A DNA stretch of 64,000 nucleotides from Falsiroseomonas sp050563535 (GTDB lineage: Bacteria; Pseudomonadota; Alphaproteobacteria; Acetobacterales; Acetobacteraceae), in NCBI RefSeq assembly GCF_050563535.1, contig NZ_JBNXUO010000012.1, positions 75,602-139,601 of the forward strand. Direction: 5' to 3'. The position numbers and the translations under genes were made by a program. This document shows positions 32,435-40,933 of the stretch, in pieces (the stretch's first letter is position 1; each line of letters opens with the position of its first letter). The notes beneath the pieces were generated by a model. The model was not told the origin of the DNA and ran no database searches. It saw nothing but the letters and a program-made list of their open reading frames with translations.

Positions 32435-33403
32435 TTATTGAAGGCGGATGCCGGCCTGGCGGATGATGCGGCCCCAGTGTTCCATCTCCCGCGCCGTGAA
32501 GTCCTGGAACTCGGCCGGGGTGAAGCGTGGTCCGCGCAGCGCGCCGGCCGCATCCAGCTTCGCCCGCGTGTCGGGGTCGTCGAGCGCGGCCTGCATGCCC
32601 TCGCCGAGCCTGGCGACGATGTCGGGCGGCGTGGCGGCGGGGACGTAGAAGCCGGACCAGGTGGTGAAGCGGAAGCCGGGCAGCCCCGCTTCCTCGTAGG
32701 TCGGGATGCCGGGAAGCGAGGGATGGCGCGGCGCGTCGGTCTGCACCAGGGAATCGACCGTGCCGCGTTCCACCAGCGGCTTGGCGCCCACCACGTCGAC
32801 CGACATCATCGAGATGCGGCCTTCCAGCAGGTCGGGGAAGGCCTGCTGGTTGCCTCGGTAGCCGACATGCTCGATCTCGACGCCGGCTTCCTGCTTGAAC
32901 AGTTCGGAGGCGATGCGGGCAGGCACGGTGCCGGCGCCGAAATTGTGCCGCCCCGGTTCGCGCTTCAGCCGGGCGATGAAGTCCCGCAGCGTCGGCGTGC
33001 CGAGCCCGCGGTTGACCATCAGCGCGAAGGGCGAGGCCCGGCTGAAGCGCCCGATCGCCATGAAGTCGCGGATCGGGTCGTAGGGAAGGCGGTCGTAGAG
33101 CGCCGGGTTCGCCGCATGCGTCATCGCGGAGGTGCCGAGCAGCGTCAGCCCGTCCGGCCGCGCCCGCGCCACGATCTCGCAGGCGATGATGCCGTTGGCG
33201 CCGCCGCGGTTGTCCACGATGACCGGCCTGCCCCAGATCTGGGTGAAGTGGTCGCCGATGATGCGCGAGACCACGTCGACGGTGCTTCCCGCAGGAAGGG
33301 AGGTGACGATGGTGATGCGGTCATGCGGCCAGTTCGCATTGCCCAGCGCGGGGGTGGCGAGGCCTGCGGCGATGCCGCCGAGAACTGCACGTCTCCTCAT
33401 CAT
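32435..33403 (-). CDS. Bug/TctC-family solute receptor, module 2
   Basis: This 322-aa periplasmic receptor has a short signal peptide (MMRRRAVLGGIAAGLATPALG). Blocks IVTSLPAGSTVDVVSR, VIVDNRGGANGI and GYRGNQQAFPDLLEGRISMM are typical of the family. As first gene of module 2 it likely binds the carboxylate activated by the SucCD-like ligase. GGAGGAG lies 10 nt before the ATG. The operator at 33545 lies about 140 nt upstream. Confidence 0.86.
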   Translation of the reverse strand: MMRRRAVLGGIAAGLATPALGNANWPHDRITIVTSLPAGSTVDVVSRIIGDHFTQIWGRPVIVDNRGGANGIIACEIVARARPDGLTLLGTSAMTHAANPALYDRLPYDPIRDFMAIGRFSRASPFALMVNRGLGTPTLRDFIARLKREPGRHNFGAGTVPARIASELFKQEAGVEIEHVGYRGNQQAFPDLLEGRISMMSVDVVGAKPLVERGTVDSLVQTDAPRHPSLPGIPTYEEAGLPGFRFTTWSGFYVPAATPPDIVARLGEGMQAALDDPDTRAKLDAAGALRGPRFTPAEFQDFTAREMEHWGRIIRQAGIRLQ

Positions 33404-33544
33404 GTGCCGCGCGCTCCTCCCTGCCGCCTGGCCCGCACGGGATGCGACGGGGTTTCCGCCGCCTGCCGTTCGGGGCCGGCATTTTCAGGAAGGGTAGGAA
33501 GACCCGACTGCTGCCGTCAAGCGTGTAAGCAAAAAAACCACCAA

Positions 33545-33558
33545 GATTGTCGACAATC
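33545..33558. promoter_or_regulatory. GntR/FCD operator, copy 2
   Basis: GATTGTCGACAATC is a perfect 14-bp palindrome in the 261-bp gap between module 2 and the DUF4142 gene. Its 12-bp core ATTGTnnACAAT equals that at 27186-27197. A TTGACT (minus strand, 33565-33560) adjoins it, but no convincing -10 was found. The rest of this gap holds no recognisable gene. Confidence 0.6.
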
Positions 33559-33664
33559 AAGTCAACATGAGCGACCCCCGCCTGCCGGTGCTGACGCGCG
33601 CCGGCAACCCCCGGCCCGGGACGGGAAGGCGCGCCTGCCCCCGTGCCGGCGCCGGGCCGTCCGG

Positions 33665-34255
33665 TCAGGCGTCCAGCGCCTGTGCCTTGCGGAGGTGGTC
33701 CTGAAGCCGCGGCAGCCGATCCGCCGCCCAGCGCTTCAGCGCCTCGTCGTCTCCGGCCTGGCTGTAGTTGCGGAACATGTCCACGGCGATCAGGTGCGCC
33801 TGCACCTGCTGGCGCACATACAGGCCGCGGAAGCTGTCGCCCTGGGCCTGCCGCAACTGGTCGAGCCAGGTGCGGTGCTGCTCGCCCAGCTCCTCGGACA
33901 GCTGCATGCCGCGCAGGCTGCCCTCGTCGCGCACCATGCGGCGAAGCTCCTCGATCGCCGGCTGGTGCGCGTCCAGCATCTCCTGCGCGTATTGCCGCAG
34001 CCGCGCGTCCTGCGAGCGTTCGAGCGCCAGGCGCGCCGTCTCCACCTCGTACATCGCGCTCGATGCGGCCAGACGCAGGAATTCCTGCCGGGTCGCCATC
34101 TCCGATCCGCGCCGGCCGGCGGTGCCGGTCATCGCGGCGCTCTCCTCCGTGCGGCCGGTCGCGACCGGCGGTGCCCCGGGTGCCGTCTGGGCCTGCGCGG
34201 GCGCGGTCGCCATCGCCGCGGCCAGGGCCGCGACCAGTCGGGTAGCCATGCTCAT
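33665..34255 (-). CDS. DUF4142-family exported protein
   Basis: This 196-aa protein has a signal peptide (MSMATRLVAALAAAMATAPAQAQ). A four-helix, ferritin-like DUF4142 domain follows from about residue 53, with EFLRLAASSAMYEVETARLAL and RQYAQEMLDAHQPAIEELRRM. Members are widespread in Alphaproteobacteria and often linked to stress or envelope conditions; the biochemical role is unknown. It lies 71 nt downstream of the ferritin-like gene in the same direction and may share its promoter. GGAG precedes the ATG by 8 nt. Confidence 0.8.
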   Translation of the reverse strand: MSMATRLVAALAAAMATAPAQAQTAPGAPPVATGRTEESAAMTGTAGRRGSEMATRQEFLRLAASSAMYEVETARLALERSQDARLRQYAQEMLDAHQPAIEELRRMVRDEGSLRGMQLSEELGEQHRTWLDQLRQAQGDSFRGLYVRQQVQAHLIAVDMFRNYSQAGDDEALKRWAADRLPRLQDHLRKAQALDA

Positions 34256-34326
34256 CGCCGATGCTCCGGTGTCCGGGGCGGGCAACCGCCCGGCCTCGCC
34301 GCAGAACGGCCCGCCGGCGGCGGGGT

Positions 34327-35196
34327 TCATCCCGCAGCCGGGACGCCGCCGGCGTTTTCCCGGCGCAGCACGGCGATGCGCGCGATCGCCCGTTCGGCCA
34401 GCGACTGCAACCGCCCGAGATGCCTGTCCTCGCGCGCCGCATCGGCCGCATCCAGATAGGCCTCCGAGGCCTGCTCGGCGAGGCGGAGCGCCTCCTCGAT
34501 CCCGTCGGTGCCGGATGGCGGCGGCGCAGCGGCGGCGCCGGCCTCCTCGGCCAGTTCCGATGCCTCCTCTCCCATCGCCCGCGCCTCCGCGGCCAGCCGG
34601 GTCCCGTCGCCCGGAAGCGCCCCGAGGATCGTGGCGAGCCGCGCCTCGGCGGCGGCGGCGCGGGCGAGGGGGTGGCCGCGCGGCGCGCCGGGTTGCCGGT
34701 CCTCCCGGAAGGCGCGGCGGCGTTCGCGCCGCAGCAGCGCGGCGTGGCGCAGTTCCTCCTCCGCCATCCGCTCCGCCGCGCGCCGGATCTCGGGGCTTTC
34801 CGCACGCGCGGCGATGTAGGTCCACAGGGCGAAGGCGCGTTCCTCGTTCCGAACCGCCATCGACAGCGCCCGGTAGGCGCTGGCGAGGTGGGAGGAGGCG
34901 AAGCCGCGGGCCTCGTCCTCGTCCATCGTCTCGGGCGGTGTCCAGCGCAGCTGCGCGGGGCTCGGGCCGCTGCCCGTCACGCCGCGCGACCATTCGTCGA
35001 CATGGTGGGCGTGGCCGCGTTCCTCCTCCACCAGGTCGCGGAACACGGCGGCGACGCGTGCCAGGCCCATCGCCTCCATGCTGTCGGCGAGCGCGGCATA
35101 GCGCGTCGCCGCCTCCTCCTCCATGGCATGGGCCAGCGCGAAAAGTTCCGGCAGCGAACGCACGGCGTCCGGCGGTTCGGCCTTCAGCAGCGACAT
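34327..35196 (-). CDS. Ferritin-like/rubrerythrin-type diiron protein
   Basis: This 289-aa protein has an N-terminal four-helix bundle (about 15-155) with carboxylate/histidine ligands in the expected places: AMEEEAATRYAAL, LVEEERGHAHHVD, RNEERAFALW and MAEEELRHAALL. The C-terminal 130 residues are Ala/Glu-rich helices of unknown function. Rubrerythrin-like proteins reduce peroxides or store iron, but no rubredoxin-type Cys4 site is present. GGAG lies 8 nt upstream of the ATG, and an EcfG-like promoter is found further upstream. Confidence 0.8.
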   Translation of the reverse strand: MSLLKAEPPDAVRSLPELFALAHAMEEEAATRYAALADSMEAMGLARVAAVFRDLVEEERGHAHHVDEWSRGVTGSGPSPAQLRWTPPETMDEDEARGFASSHLASAYRALSMAVRNEERAFALWTYIAARAESPEIRRAAERMAEEELRHAALLRRERRRAFREDRQPGAPRGHPLARAAAAEARLATILGALPGDGTRLAAEARAMGEEASELAEEAGAAAAPPPSGTDGIEEALRLAEQASEAYLDAADAAREDRHLGRLQSLAERAIARIAVLRRENAGGVPAAG

Positions 35197-35239
35197 CGGT
35201 CGGCTCCATTTAATTTGCGATCGGGATCACGCGGGCGGC

Positions 35240-35264
35240 AACGCTCCACCACCGCCCGCGTTCG
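35240..35264 (-). promoter_or_regulatory. EcfG-like promoter of ferritin-like gene (one mismatch)
   Basis: On the minus strand CGAAC (35264-35260), a 16-nt spacer and CGTT (35243-35240) differ from GGAAC-N16-CGTT at one position. The predicted leader is about 37 nt. The spacing, orientation and stress-type product support it despite the mismatch. Confidence 0.4.
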
Positions 35265-35373
35265 GGGGTCCGTCGGGGGCGAGGCGCGCCGCCGGCCAAG
35301 GGACCACGGGGCCGCTGAGGCCGAGGAAGGCGATCTGTTCGACCACGCGCTGCCCTGCGTTGCGGGGGTATCG

Positions 35374-37620
35374 TTGCCGCGTCGCGTGGCCGGGGGGCTC
35401 CTGCGCGCATTTCTCGTCGCGCTGCTCATCCTCGGCATCGCCGGTCCCGCCGGGGCTGCGCGGCTTGCGGATTTCCTGCGCGACCAGCCTGCGGGCGAGG
35501 TGATGCCGGGTGCCGACAGCCTCGGGCCGCCGCAAGGCGAGCCGCCGATGGCGCCCGCCCTTGCCGCGGGGCGCCAGGTCGGGTGGGTGTGGCTCAACAG
35601 CGACGTCACGGACGCCACCGGCTATTCCGGCAAGCCCATCCACATGCTGGTCGCAGCCGACATGGACGGCGTGATCCGCGGCATCCGGTTGGTGGACCAC
35701 AAGGAGCCGATCGTGCTGATCGGCATCCCGGAACGCCGCGTGGTCGACTCCATGAACCGCTTGATCGGCGCATCCATGCCCGCGGTGGCGCGGGGCGAGA
35801 TGCGGCCGCCGCAGGCCGACATCGTCAGCGGCGCCACGGTGACGGTGCTGGTCATGGCCGACAGCGTGGTGCGTTCCGCCGTGCGGCTGATCCGCGCCGG
35901 GCGGCTCGGCCCTGCCGCCGCGGGCGTCGCTGCGGCCGTGCCGCAAGCTGCGACACTCGCGCCCGATGCCGGCGAGGTGCGGGACTGGGAGGCGCTGGTC
36001 GGCGACGGATCGGTGCGGCGGCTGCACCTCTCGACCGGCGAGGTGAATGCCGCCTTCGAACGCAGCGGCAACGACGCCGCTGCCGCGATGCCGGAGCCGG
36101 GCGACCCGGACGAGACCTTCATCGACCTCTACGCCGCGCCGGTCAGCGTGCCGGCCATCGGGCGCAGCCTGCTCGGCGATGCCGGCTACCAGCGGCTTGC
36201 CGCGCGGCTCGCCCCCGGCCAGCAGGCGATCCTGGTGGCGGGCGAGGGCGCCTATTCCTTCAAGGGATCGGGCTATGTGCGCGGCGGCATCTTCGACCGC
36301 ATCGCGGTGGAGCAGGACGGCCGGACCCTGCGCTTCCGCGACCACGACCACACCCGGCTCGGCGCGATCGAGGCGGCGGGCGCGCCGCGCCTGCCGGAGA
36401 TCGGCCTTTTCGTGGTGCCGCGCGACTTCGAGCTGGACGTGACGGAGCCGTGGCAGCTGCAGCTGCTCGTCCAGCGGTCGATCAGCGTGCGGGAGAAGGC
36501 CTTCCTGCCCTTCGAACTGGGCTACCGCCTGCCGGAGCCCTACCTGGTGCGGCCGCAGCCCGTTGCCGCGCCGGCGCCGCCGGCCGGCGCGGGGGCCGCC
36601 ACGGCGGTGCAGGGCGACATCGAGGAGCCGCTGTGGCAGCGCATCTGGCGGGCAAAGACCTGGGATGTCGCGGTGACCATCGTCGCGCTGCTCATCCTCA
36701 CCGGCATCTTCTTCTTCCAGGACCAGCTGGTGCGGCGCCCGGCGCTGTACCGCTGGGTGCGGCGCGGCTTCCTGCTGTGGACGCTGGTCTGGCTCGGCTG
36801 GTACGCGAATGCGCAACTCTCGGTCGTCAACGTCCTGACCTTCACCAATTCGCTGCTGACGGGCTTCAGCTGGGACTACTTCCTGACCGCGCCGCTGATC
36901 TTCCTGCTGTGGTGCGGCGTGGCAGCGGCGCTGATCTTCTGGGGGCGTGGGGTCTTCTGCGGCTGGCTCTGCCCCTTCGGCGCGCTGCAGGAACTGCTGG
37001 CCAATGTCGCGCAGAAGCTGAAGGTGCCGCAGCTCGCCGTGCCCTGGGGCCTGCATGAGCGGCTGTGGCCGGTGAAGTACATCGTGTTCCTCGGGCTGTT
37101 CGGCGTGTCCATGCATTCGGTCGCGCTGGCCGAGCAGCTGGCCGAGGTGGAGCCCTTCAAGACCGCGATCATCCTCAAGTTTGTCCGCGAATGGCCCTTC
37201 GTGCTCTATGCCGTCGGGCTGCTGGCGGCGGGACTGTTCGTGGAGCGGTTCTTCTGCCGCTACCTCTGCCCGCTCGGCGCCGCGCTCGCGATCCCGGGCC
37301 GGATGCGCACCTTCGAATGGCTGAAGCGGTGGCAGGAATGCGGCACGCCTTGCCAGCGCTGCGCCCGCGAATGCCCGGTGCAGAGCATCCACCCCGAGGG
37401 CAACATCAACCCGAACGAGTGCATCTACTGCATGCACTGCCAGGAGTTGTACCGGGCCGAGGACCGCTGCCCGCACAACATCCAGCTGCGCTTGAAGCGC
37501 GACCGGCGCGAGGCGCTGTCCTCCCCGCCCGGCACGCCGGCGGGCAAGGGGCCGCCGAAGACCGTCATCACCCGGACCGGGGCCGAGGGCGGCGCGCCGC
37601 CCCTGGCCAAGGGTATTTGA
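35374..37620 (+). CDS. nosR: NosR, flavin and Fe-S membrane protein for N2O reductase
   Basis: This 748-aa protein supplies electrons to, or maintains, nitrous oxide reductase. After an N-terminal signal/TM segment comes a periplasmic FMN-binding domain with the flavinylation motif SGAT (about 152-155). Several TM helices follow, with polyferredoxin-type motifs CGWLCPFGALQ and CRYLCPLGAAL. The cytoplasmic tail has two Cys clusters (CGTPCQRCARECP and CIYCMHC). The start is probably TTG 35374 after GCGGGGG; GTG 35386 is the alternative. It is first in nosRZDFYLX. The upstream gap (35197-35373) shows no clear FNR-type box. Confidence 0.9.
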   Translation: MPRRVAGGLLRAFLVALLILGIAGPAGAARLADFLRDQPAGEVMPGADSLGPPQGEPPMAPALAAGRQVGWVWLNSDVTDATGYSGKPIHMLVAADMDGVIRGIRLVDHKEPIVLIGIPERRVVDSMNRLIGASMPAVARGEMRPPQADIVSGATVTVLVMADSVVRSAVRLIRAGRLGPAAAGVAAAVPQAATLAPDAGEVRDWEALVGDGSVRRLHLSTGEVNAAFERSGNDAAAAMPEPGDPDETFIDLYAAPVSVPAIGRSLLGDAGYQRLAARLAPGQQAILVAGEGAYSFKGSGYVRGGIFDRIAVEQDGRTLRFRDHDHTRLGAIEAAGAPRLPEIGLFVVPRDFELDVTEPWQLQLLVQRSISVREKAFLPFELGYRLPEPYLVRPQPVAAPAPPAGAGAATAVQGDIEEPLWQRIWRAKTWDVAVTIVALLILTGIFFFQDQLVRRPALYRWVRRGFLLWTLVWLGWYANAQLSVVNVLTFTNSLLTGFSWDYFLTAPLIFLLWCGVAAALIFWGRGVFCGWLCPFGALQELLANVAQKLKVPQLAVPWGLHERLWPVKYIVFLGLFGVSMHSVALAEQLAEVEPFKTAIILKFVREWPFVLYAVGLLAAGLFVERFFCRYLCPLGAALAIPGRMRTFEWLKRWQECGTPCQRCARECPVQSIHPEGNINPNECIYCMHCQELYRAEDRCPHNIQLRLKRDRREALSSPPGTPAGKGPPKTVITRTGAEGGAPPLAKGI

Positions 37621-37652
37621 GCCCAAGGGCATTCGAGGAAGGAGAACGAGAC

Positions 37653-39602
37653 ATGTCGGACGATGCGAAGGACCATGGCGTGAACCGCCGCAGGCTGCTC
37701 GGCACCACCGCGGCGGCGGGCGCGGCCGGTGTCGCCGGGGGCGCGGCCTTCTCGCCCTTCGGCAGCAACACCGCCGAGGCGCAGGGCCGCCAGCAGCCCG
37801 CCCAGTTGCGCCAGCCCGCGCGGCCGCCGCAGCAGAGCTACGAGGTGAAGCCGGGCGAGCTCGACGAGTACTACGTGTTCTTCTCCTCCGGCCAATCGGG
37901 CGAGGTCCGCATCGTCGGCCTGCCGTCGATGCGGGAGCTGATCCGCGTGCCGGTGTTCAACCGCGACAGCGCGACCGGCTGGGGCCAGACGAACGAGAGC
38001 CTTCGCGTGCTGACCGAGGGGCTGACCGAGGAATCGAAGGACCACCTGCGGCGCATCGGCAGGGTCACCTACGACGCGGGCGACCTGCACCACCCGCACC
38101 TGTCCTTCACCGACGGCACCTATGACGGCCGCTACCTGTTCGTGAACGACAAGCTGAACACGCGCGTCGCCCGCATCCGGCTCGACGTCATGCGCTGCGA
38201 CAAGATCATCCAGCTGCCGAACCAGCACACGGTGCACGGCCTGCGCGTGCAGAAATACCCGCGCACCGGCTACGTCTTCTGCAACGGCGAGGACCGGGTG
38301 CCGGTCCCGAACGACGGCCGCGACCTCGACAAGCCGCAGGAATACCGGTCCATCTTCACCGCGGTGAACGGCGACACGATGCAGGTCGCCTGGCAGATCA
38401 TCGTCGACGGCAACCTCGACAACACCGACGCCGACTACCAGGGGAAATACGCCTTCGCGACCTGCTACAACTCGGAAGGCGGCGTGACGCTGGCCGAGAT
38501 GATGGCGGCCGAGCAGGACTGGGTGGTGATCTTCAACCTCCGCCGGATCGAGGAGGCGGTGCGCCGCGGCGATTTCCGCACCATCGGCGGCGTGCCGGTG
38601 CTGGACGGCACGAAGGGATCGCCGCTGACCCGCTACGTGCCGGTGCCGAACAGCCCGCACGGCATCAACACCGCGCCCGACGGCATCCATGTGGTGGCGA
38701 ACGGCAAGCTGTCGCCGACCGCGACCGTCTTCGACGTGCGGCGCTTCGACGACCTGTTCGACGACAAGATCCAGCCGCGCGACACGGTGGTGGCGGAGCC
38801 GGAGCTCGGCCTCGGTCCGCTGCACACGGCCTATGACGGGAAGGGCAACGCCTACACCACGCTGTTCATCGACAGCCAGGTGGTGAAGTGGAACATCGAC
38901 GCCGCCCGCCGCGCCTTCCGGGGCGAGAGGGTGAACCCGATCATCCAGAAGATCGACGTCCACTACCAGCCCGGCCACAACCACACCTCCATGGGCCAGA
39001 CCAAGGAGGCGGACGGCAAGTGGCTGATCAGCCTGAACAAGTTCTCGAAGGACCGCTTCCTGAACGTCGGGCCGCTGAAGCCGGAGAACGACCAGCTCAT
39101 CGACATCTCGGGCGACCGGATGGTGCTGGTGCATGACGGGCCGAGCTACGCCGAGCCGCATGACGCGACCATCGTCCACCGGTCCAAGATCAACCCGGTG
39201 CATCGCTGGAACCGCGACGACCCGTTCTTCGAGCATGCGCGCAACCAGGCCCGCACCGACGGCGTGGACCTGATGGCGGACAACAAGATCGTCCGCGACG
39301 GCGACAAGGTGCGGGTCTACATGACCTCCACCGCGCCGACCTTCGGGCTCGAGGAGATCCGCGTCCGCCAGGGCGACGAGGTGACGATCTACGTCACCAA
39401 TGTCGACGACGTGGAGGACCTGTGCCACGGCTTCGCGGTGGTGAACTACGGCATCAGCATCGAGATCCAGCCGCAGGCCACCTCCTCCGTCACCTTCAGG
39501 GCGGAACGGCCGGGCGTGCACTGGTATTTCTGCACCTGGTTCTGCCACGCCATGCACATGGAGATGAAGGGGCGCCTGCTGGTGGAGGCGCGCAGCGCGT
39601 GA
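37653..39602 (+). CDS. nosZ: Nitrous-oxide reductase
   Basis: This 649-aa periplasmic copper enzyme reduces N2O to N2. It has a Tat leader (NRRRLLGTTAAAG), marking it as the clade I type. A seven-bladed propeller carries the CuZ His ligands (for example DLHHPH and PGHNHTSMG). The C-terminal cupredoxin binds CuA through Cys627, Trp629 carbonyl, Cys631, His635 and Met638, with a further His in LCHGF. GAGGAAGGAGA precedes the ATG. All known maturation genes follow directly. Confidence 0.96.
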   Translation: MSDDAKDHGVNRRRLLGTTAAAGAAGVAGGAAFSPFGSNTAEAQGRQQPAQLRQPARPPQQSYEVKPGELDEYYVFFSSGQSGEVRIVGLPSMRELIRVPVFNRDSATGWGQTNESLRVLTEGLTEESKDHLRRIGRVTYDAGDLHHPHLSFTDGTYDGRYLFVNDKLNTRVARIRLDVMRCDKIIQLPNQHTVHGLRVQKYPRTGYVFCNGEDRVPVPNDGRDLDKPQEYRSIFTAVNGDTMQVAWQIIVDGNLDNTDADYQGKYAFATCYNSEGGVTLAEMMAAEQDWVVIFNLRRIEEAVRRGDFRTIGGVPVLDGTKGSPLTRYVPVPNSPHGINTAPDGIHVVANGKLSPTATVFDVRRFDDLFDDKIQPRDTVVAEPELGLGPLHTAYDGKGNAYTTLFIDSQVVKWNIDAARRAFRGERVNPIIQKIDVHYQPGHNHTSMGQTKEADGKWLISLNKFSKDRFLNVGPLKPENDQLIDISGDRMVLVHDGPSYAEPHDATIVHRSKINPVHRWNRDDPFFEHARNQARTDGVDLMADNKIVRDGDKVRVYMTSTAPTFGLEEIRVRQGDEVTIYVTNVDDVEDLCHGFAVVNYGISIEIQPQATSSVTFRAERPGVHWYFCTWFCHAMHMEMKGRLLVEARSA

Positions 39603-40933
39603 CCCTGCGCGCCATCCTGCTCGGCCTGCTCCTGGCCGCCGCGGCACCCGCCGCGGCGCGCCAGGTCGCGCCGGGCGGGGACATCGCGGCCGCGGTCGCG
39701 GCGGCGGCGCCGGGGGAGGTGGTGGAGCTTCTCCCCGGCCTGCATCGCGGGCCGGTGCGGCTCGACCGGCCTGTGGTGCTGGCGGGGCGGGAAGGCGCGG
39801 TGCTGGAAGGGCCGGGGCGGGGCAGCGTCGTGACCGTCACCGCGCCCGGCGCGGCGGTGCGCGGGCTGGTGCTGCGCGGCTCCGGCTCCAGCCTCGACGG
39901 GATGGACAGCGGCGTCTTCCTCGCGCAGTCCGCCGAGGGCGCGGTGGTGGAGGGTTCCCGCATGGAGGGGAACCTGTTCGGCGTCTATGTCCACGGCGCG
40001 CCGGGCGCGGTGGTGCGCGGCAACGTCATCGCCGGCCGCGCCGATGGCCGCATGTCGGAACGCGGCGACGGCGTGTCGGTCTGGAACGCGCCCGGCGCGC
40101 GGGTGGAAGGCAACGACATCCGCCACGGGCGCGACGGCATCTTCGTGCGCGTCAGCCGCCGCAACGTCTTCGCCGGCAACCGCTTCCGCGACCTGCGCTT
40201 CGGCGTCCACTACATGTACACGAACGACAGCGAGGTGAGCGGCAACCTCTCCTCCGGCAACCATGCGGGCTACGCCATCATGTATTCGCAGCGCCTGGTC
40301 GTGCGCGGCAACCGGTCGGAGGGCGACCGCGACCACGGGCTGCTGTTCAACTACGCCAACGCCTCCGAGGTGACGGGCAACTGGGTGGTGGGCCGCCCGC
40401 GTGCCGCCCGCGGCGCCGCCGCCGAACTGGACCGCGAGCACGCCGTGCCCGGTGCGGTGGAGGAGGACGGGCCCTCCCCGGGCAAATGCGTGTTCATCTA
40501 CAACGCCAACCGCAACCGCTTCACCGGCAACCGCTTCGAGGGCTGCGGCATCGGCGTGCACTTCACCGCCGGGTCCGAGGGCAACACGGTGACCGGCAAC
40601 GCCTTCATCGGCAACCGCGCGCAGGTGAAATACGTGGGCACGCGGCACCTGGACTGGTCGGCGGCGGGCCCCGGCAACTACTGGTCCGACAACCCCGCCT
40701 TCGACCTGGACCGCGACGGCATCGCCGATGCCGCCTACCGTCCGAACGACCTGGTGGACCGGGTGCTGTGGACCGCGCCGCGGGCGAAGCTGCTGCTGAA
40801 CAGCCCGGCGGTGCAGGTGCTGCGCTGGGCGCAGTCCCAGTTCCCCGCGATCCTGCCCGGCGGGCTGGTGGACAGCCGCCCGCTGGTCTCGCCGCCGCCG
40901 CCGCCGGCCGCCGGCCTCGGATGGGCGCCATGA
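39599..40933 (+). CDS. nosD: NosD, periplasmic copper-insertion protein
   Basis: This 444-aa right-handed beta-helix protein of the CASH/carbohydrate-binding type has a signal peptide (VTLRAILLGLLLAAAAPAAA). Repeated turns such as GNVIAGRADG, GNDIRHGRDGIFV and GNRFEGCGIGVHF build the solenoid. It works with the NosFY ABC transporter to assemble CuZ in NosZ. The GTG start overlaps the nosZ TGA, and the stop overlaps the nosF ATG. Confidence 0.92.
   Translation: MTLRAILLGLLLAAAAPAAARQVAPGGDIAAAVAAAAPGEVVELLPGLHRGPVRLDRPVVLAGREGAVLEGPGRGSVVTVTAPGAAVRGLVLRGSGSSLDGMDSGVFLAQSAEGAVVEGSRMEGNLFGVYVHGAPGAVVRGNVIAGRADGRMSERGDGVSVWNAPGARVEGNDIRHGRDGIFVRVSRRNVFAGNRFRDLRFGVHYMYTNDSEVSGNLSSGNHAGYAIMYSQRLVVRGNRSEGDRDHGLLFNYANASEVTGNWVVGRPRAARGAAAELDREHAVPGAVEEDGPSPGKCVFIYNANRNRFTGNRFEGCGIGVHFTAGSEGNTVTGNAFIGNRAQVKYVGTRHLDWSAAGPGNYWSDNPAFDLDRDGIADAAYRPNDLVDRVLWTAPRAKLLLNSPAVQVLRWAQSQFPAILPGGLVDSRPLVSPPPPPAAGLGWAP

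Noticed and set aside
35211..35230. Possible FNR/NnrR box upstream of nosR (TTGCGATCGGGATCA)
   Set aside because: The half-sites do not fit TTGAT-N4-ATCAA in sequence or spacing. The apparent symmetry is only GATC-GG-GATC.
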